Assembly (NCBI GenBank): GCA_002431845.1
Contig: DJEH01000075.1
Location: 11,547-26,370 of the forward strand
From: Prevotellaceae bacterium UBA5903
GTDB taxonomy: Bacteria > Bacteroidota > Bacteroidia > Bacteroidales > Bacteroidaceae
Reading direction: 5' to 3'
DNA: 14,824 nt
The position numbers and the translations under genes were made by a program. The notes under the pieces were generated by a model. The model was not told the DNA's origin. It saw nothing but the letters and a program-made list of their open reading frames with translations, and searched no databases. Below, piece after piece: positions 12,674-14,824 of the stretch. Positions within the stretch are counted from its first letter, which is position 1. Each line of letters opens with the position of its first letter.

Positions 12674-13489
12674 ATGTCTAGAACATCATTTGACACCCTT
12701 TTGGAGGCAGGTTGCCACTTTGGTCACCTTAAGCGTAAATGGAATCCTGCTATGGCTCCTTATATCTTTATGGAGCGTAACGGTATTCACATTATCGACC
12801 TTCACAAAACAGTTGCTAAGATTGACGAAGCTGCAGAAGCTTTGAAAGCAATCGCTAAGCAAGGAAAACGTGTCCTATTCGTAGCTACTAAGAAGCAAGC
12901 TAAGGAGGTTGTTGCTGATAAAGCAGCCTCTGTAAATATGCCTTATGTAACTGAACGTTGGCCGGGTGGTATGCTTACCAACTTCCCAACTATTCGTAAG
13001 GCAATCAAAAAAATGGCCAATATCGACAAGTTGATGAACGATGGTACTTACTCAAACCTCTCAAAGCGCGAAATCCTTCAGATTTCTCGTCAGCGTGCTA
13101 AGTTGGAGAAGAACCTTGGTTCTATCAGCGACCTTACTCGTTTGCCAGCTGCATTGTTCGTTGTAGATGTATGCAAAGAACACATCGCAGTTAAAGAGGC
13201 TCATCGCCTTGGTATTCCTGTATTTGGTATTGTTGATACAAACTCAGATCCTAACGTTGTAGATTACATCATCCCTGCAAATGATGACTCTAACAAGAGC
13301 ATCGAAGTTATTCTTGATGCAGTTTGCGGTGCTATCGCAGAAGGTATTGAAGAGCGCAAGGCTGAAAAGGTTGACGCTGAAGCTGCTGGCGAAGGCGAGG
13401 GCAAAACTCGTAACAAGCGTGCTTCTAAGGCTCGTGCTGAAAAGAGCGAGAAAGCAGAAGCCGCTCCTGCTGAAGCTAAAGCTGAGTAA
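12674..13489 (+). CDS. rpsB: 30S ribosomal protein S2 (uS2)
   Basis: S2 binds late on the back of the 30S subunit and is needed to recruit protein S1. The conserved beginning LEAGCHFGHLKRKWNP (residues 10-25), VLFVATKKQAKEVV, ERWPGGMLTNFPTIRKAI and VVDVCKEHIAVKEAHRLGIP with the DTNSDPNVVDYIIPANDD end are all present. The 271 residues exceed the common bacterial core because of a tail from about residue 225 rich in Lys, Glu and Ala (SKARAEKSEKAEAAPAEAKAE in part), which is probably disordered. Such tails are usual in Bacteroidales S2. tsf follows after 167 bases, the standard S2-EF-Ts pair, but with an unusual hairpin between them. Confidence 0.97.
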   Translation: MSRTSFDTLLEAGCHFGHLKRKWNPAMAPYIFMERNGIHIIDLHKTVAKIDEAAEALKAIAKQGKRVLFVATKKQAKEVVADKAASVNMPYVTERWPGGMLTNFPTIRKAIKKMANIDKLMNDGTYSNLSKREILQISRQRAKLEKNLGSISDLTRLPAALFVVDVCKEHIAVKEAHRLGIPVFGIVDTNSDPNVVDYIIPANDDSNKSIEVILDAVCGAIAEGIEERKAEKVDAEAAGEGEGKTRNKRASKARAEKSEKAEAAPAEAKAE

Positions 13490-13510
13490 TTTACACTCAA
13501 ACAACATGAT

Positions 13511-13603
13511 GAAAGTATAAAGTATAAAAGTATAAAGTATAAAGTTTAACCCCATTACGAGATTACACTTTTATCCCTTATGCACGATGTACTTTATACT
13601 TTC
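13511..13603. repeat. Tandem AGTATAA repeat forming a long hairpin between rpsB and tsf
   Basis: GTATAAA occurs four times in 29 bases (starting at 13515, 13522, 13530 and 13537). GAAAGTATAAAGTA (13511-13524) is the exact reverse complement of 13590-13603. Just inside, TAAAAGT (13525-13531) matches ACTTTTA (13567-13573). The result is a stem of 14 plus 7 bp, with a 16-base bulge on the right side and a 35-base loop. TTCTTTTT follows on the plus strand, so it could attenuate transcription into tsf, or it may be a degraded miniature repeat element. Confidence 0.7.
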
Positions 13604-13656
13604 TTCTTTTTAACGATAAACTTAAATATTAACTCAATCATATATTTCCAAATAAA

Positions 13657-14646
13657 ATGGGAGTAGCATTAGAAGATATCAAAAAATTGCGCACTCTTAC
13701 TGGTGCGGGTCTTGGCGATTGCAAAAAAGCTCTTGCTGAAACTAATGGTAACATAGAAGAAGCTATCGAAATCATTCGTAAAAAAGGTCAAGCTGTTGCA
13801 GCTAAGCGTTCTGATCGTGAAGCAGCAGAAGGTGCTGTACTCGTTAAGAGCGAGAACGGCTTCTCTGCAATCATTGCCTTGAAGTGCGAAACAGACTTCG
13901 TTGCAAAGAATGCTGATTTCGTTAAGTTGGCTCAAGATATTCTTGACGCAGCTGTTGCTAACAAGTGCAAGTCGCTTGACGAGGTTAAGAACCTTACACT
14001 TGGCGAACACACTATTGCTGAAGCTGTTACTGATCGTAGCGGTATCACAGGCGAGAAGATGGAACTTGATGGCTATAGCTTCATCGAAGGCGAAAATGTA
14101 GCGGTTTACGACCACATGAACCGTCACATGCTCTGCACTATGGTTCAAACTAACAAACCTGCAGAAGAGGCTGCTCACAATGTAGCTATGCAAGTTGCAG
14201 CTATGAATCCTGTTGCTTTGAACGAAGAAAGCGTTCCTCAAGCAGTTAAGGACGAAGAGTTGAAGGTTGCTATTGAAAAGACTAAGGAAGAGCAAGTAAA
14301 GAAGGCGGTAGAAGCTGCTTTGAAGAAGGCTGGTTTCAACCTCTATATTGCTGAGAGCGAAGAGCACCTTGAAGAGGGTATCATGAAGGGCAATATCACT
14401 GCAGAACAAGCAGACCAAATTCGTGAACTTAAGAAGACTACAGCTGAGCAAAAGGCTGCCAACCTTCCTGAGCAAATGATCCAAAACATTGCTAATGGTC
14501 GTATGAAGAAGTTCTACAAAGAGTCATGCCTCCTTAACCAAGAGTACATCCAAGATAGCAAGATTTCTGTAGCTGAATACTTGAAGTCTGTAGAGAAGGA
14601 TCTCACTGTAACTGATTTCAAGCGCTTCACTCTCCGTGCTGAATAA
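13657..14646 (+). CDS. tsf: Translation elongation factor EF-Ts
   Basis: EF-Ts is the guanine nucleotide exchange factor that releases GDP from EF-Tu. The N-terminal UBA-like domain has LRTLTGAGLGDCKKAL (residues 11-26). The core EF-Tu contact TDFVAKN is at 79-85, where the DF pair inserts near the EF-Tu magnesium site. The C-terminal module includes MIQNIANGRMKKFYKESCLL and the end ISVAEYLKSVEKDLTVTDF. The 329 residues are normal for Bacteroidales, longer than the E. coli protein. The ATG at 13657 precedes the conserved VALEDIKKLR start. It is the last gene of the rpsB-tsf unit and is followed by a strong terminator. The long AT-rich hairpin upstream may alter the S2 to EF-Ts ratio. Confidence 0.97.
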   Translation: MGVALEDIKKLRTLTGAGLGDCKKALAETNGNIEEAIEIIRKKGQAVAAKRSDREAAEGAVLVKSENGFSAIIALKCETDFVAKNADFVKLAQDILDAAVANKCKSLDEVKNLTLGEHTIAEAVTDRSGITGEKMELDGYSFIEGENVAVYDHMNRHMLCTMVQTNKPAEEAAHNVAMQVAAMNPVALNEESVPQAVKDEELKVAIEKTKEEQVKKAVEAALKKAGFNLYIAESEEHLEEGIMKGNITAEQADQIRELKKTTAEQKAANLPEQMIQNIANGRMKKFYKESCLLNQEYIQDSKISVAEYLKSVEKDLTVTDFKRFTLRAE

Positions 14647-14727
14647 TTTAAATCTTTTAGTGTGCAAATAGGGGCTTCTCTTATGCATTAATGTAAGAAA
14701 AATCCATTCTAAGCACATAAAATAATG

Positions 14728-14768
14728 AGCCATTTGTTTATTCTCTTATATTGAATAAACAAATGGCT
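14728..14768 (+). terminator. Intrinsic terminator of the rpsB-tsf unit
   Basis: AGCCATTTGTTTATTC (14728-14743) pairs perfectly with 14753-14768 over 16 bp around a 9-base loop, and TTTTATTTGTTT follows at once. It lies 81 bases after the tsf stop. The sequence between (14647-14727) and the 56 bases after it hold no gene that I can support. Confidence 0.9.
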
Positions 14769-14824
14769 TTTTATTTGTTTATGGTACGAAGCAATTCATA
14801 TGAGGCGGTTCGGAATTGTCAAAA

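Noticed and set aside
13511..13550. Possible CRISPR-like repeat
   Set aside because: The units are 7-8 bases, back to back, with no unique spacers and no cas genes nearby. It is a simple tandem repeat.
1..14824. A new defence, phage or biosynthetic system
   Set aside because: The genes are housekeeping or small envelope and stress genes. The helicase is the usual chromosomal PIF1-HRDC type next to dnaB and has no nuclease, toxin or reverse-transcriptase partner.

Overview
The window looks like a stretch of core chromosome from a Bacteroidota bacterium of the order Bacteroidales, most likely the Prevotella group. Supporting signs are the AT-rich intergenic DNA, promoter boxes of the Bacteroidota type (TAnnTTTG, sometimes with an upstream TTTG), A-rich start regions without a Shine-Dalgarno sequence, lipoproteins of the Bacteroidota kind, and ribosomal proteins and EF-Ts that resemble Prevotella and Bacteroides versions. 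No tRNA, rRNA, insertion sequence, CRISPR array or prophage gene was seen.

Left part (1-3780), all genes on the minus strand. It holds the CCA-adding tRNA nucleotidyltransferase (cca), a four-helix-bundle protein cut short by an in-frame TAG, and a two-gene unit of a 66-residue membrane protein followed by an OmpH/Skp-like lipoprotein. The gaps are rich in structure. A perfect 24-bp inverted repeat brackets cca, a 12-bp stem lies in its leader, a cluster of TTATGC/GCATAA palindromes lies upstream of the four-helix gene, and a strong bidirectional terminator follows ompH.

Middle part (3783-10750), plus strand. It holds the Xaa-His dipeptidase pepD, a beta-helix lipoprotein of unknown function, the replicative helicase dnaB, and a PIF1-like helicase with a C-terminal HRDC domain. 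A 17-bp stem terminator closes this run.

Right part (10768-14824). A minus-strand pair encodes a 64-residue hypothetical protein and a YgbA-like cysteine-rich protein (nitrous oxide-stimulated promoter family). It diverges from the plus-strand translation genes rplM-rpsI and rpsB-tsf. rplM has a near-consensus promoter and a well-folded leader, probably an autoregulatory ribosomal-protein leader. rpsB is preceded by 212 nt with mutually exclusive hairpins. A long AT-rich hairpin built on a tandem repeat separates rpsB from tsf, and a 16-bp stem terminator follows tsf.

I found no clear new multi-gene system. The most interesting points are the amber codon in the four-helix gene, the leaders of rplM and rpsB, the inverted repeats around cca, and the two small uncharacterised genes paired with ompH and ygbA.
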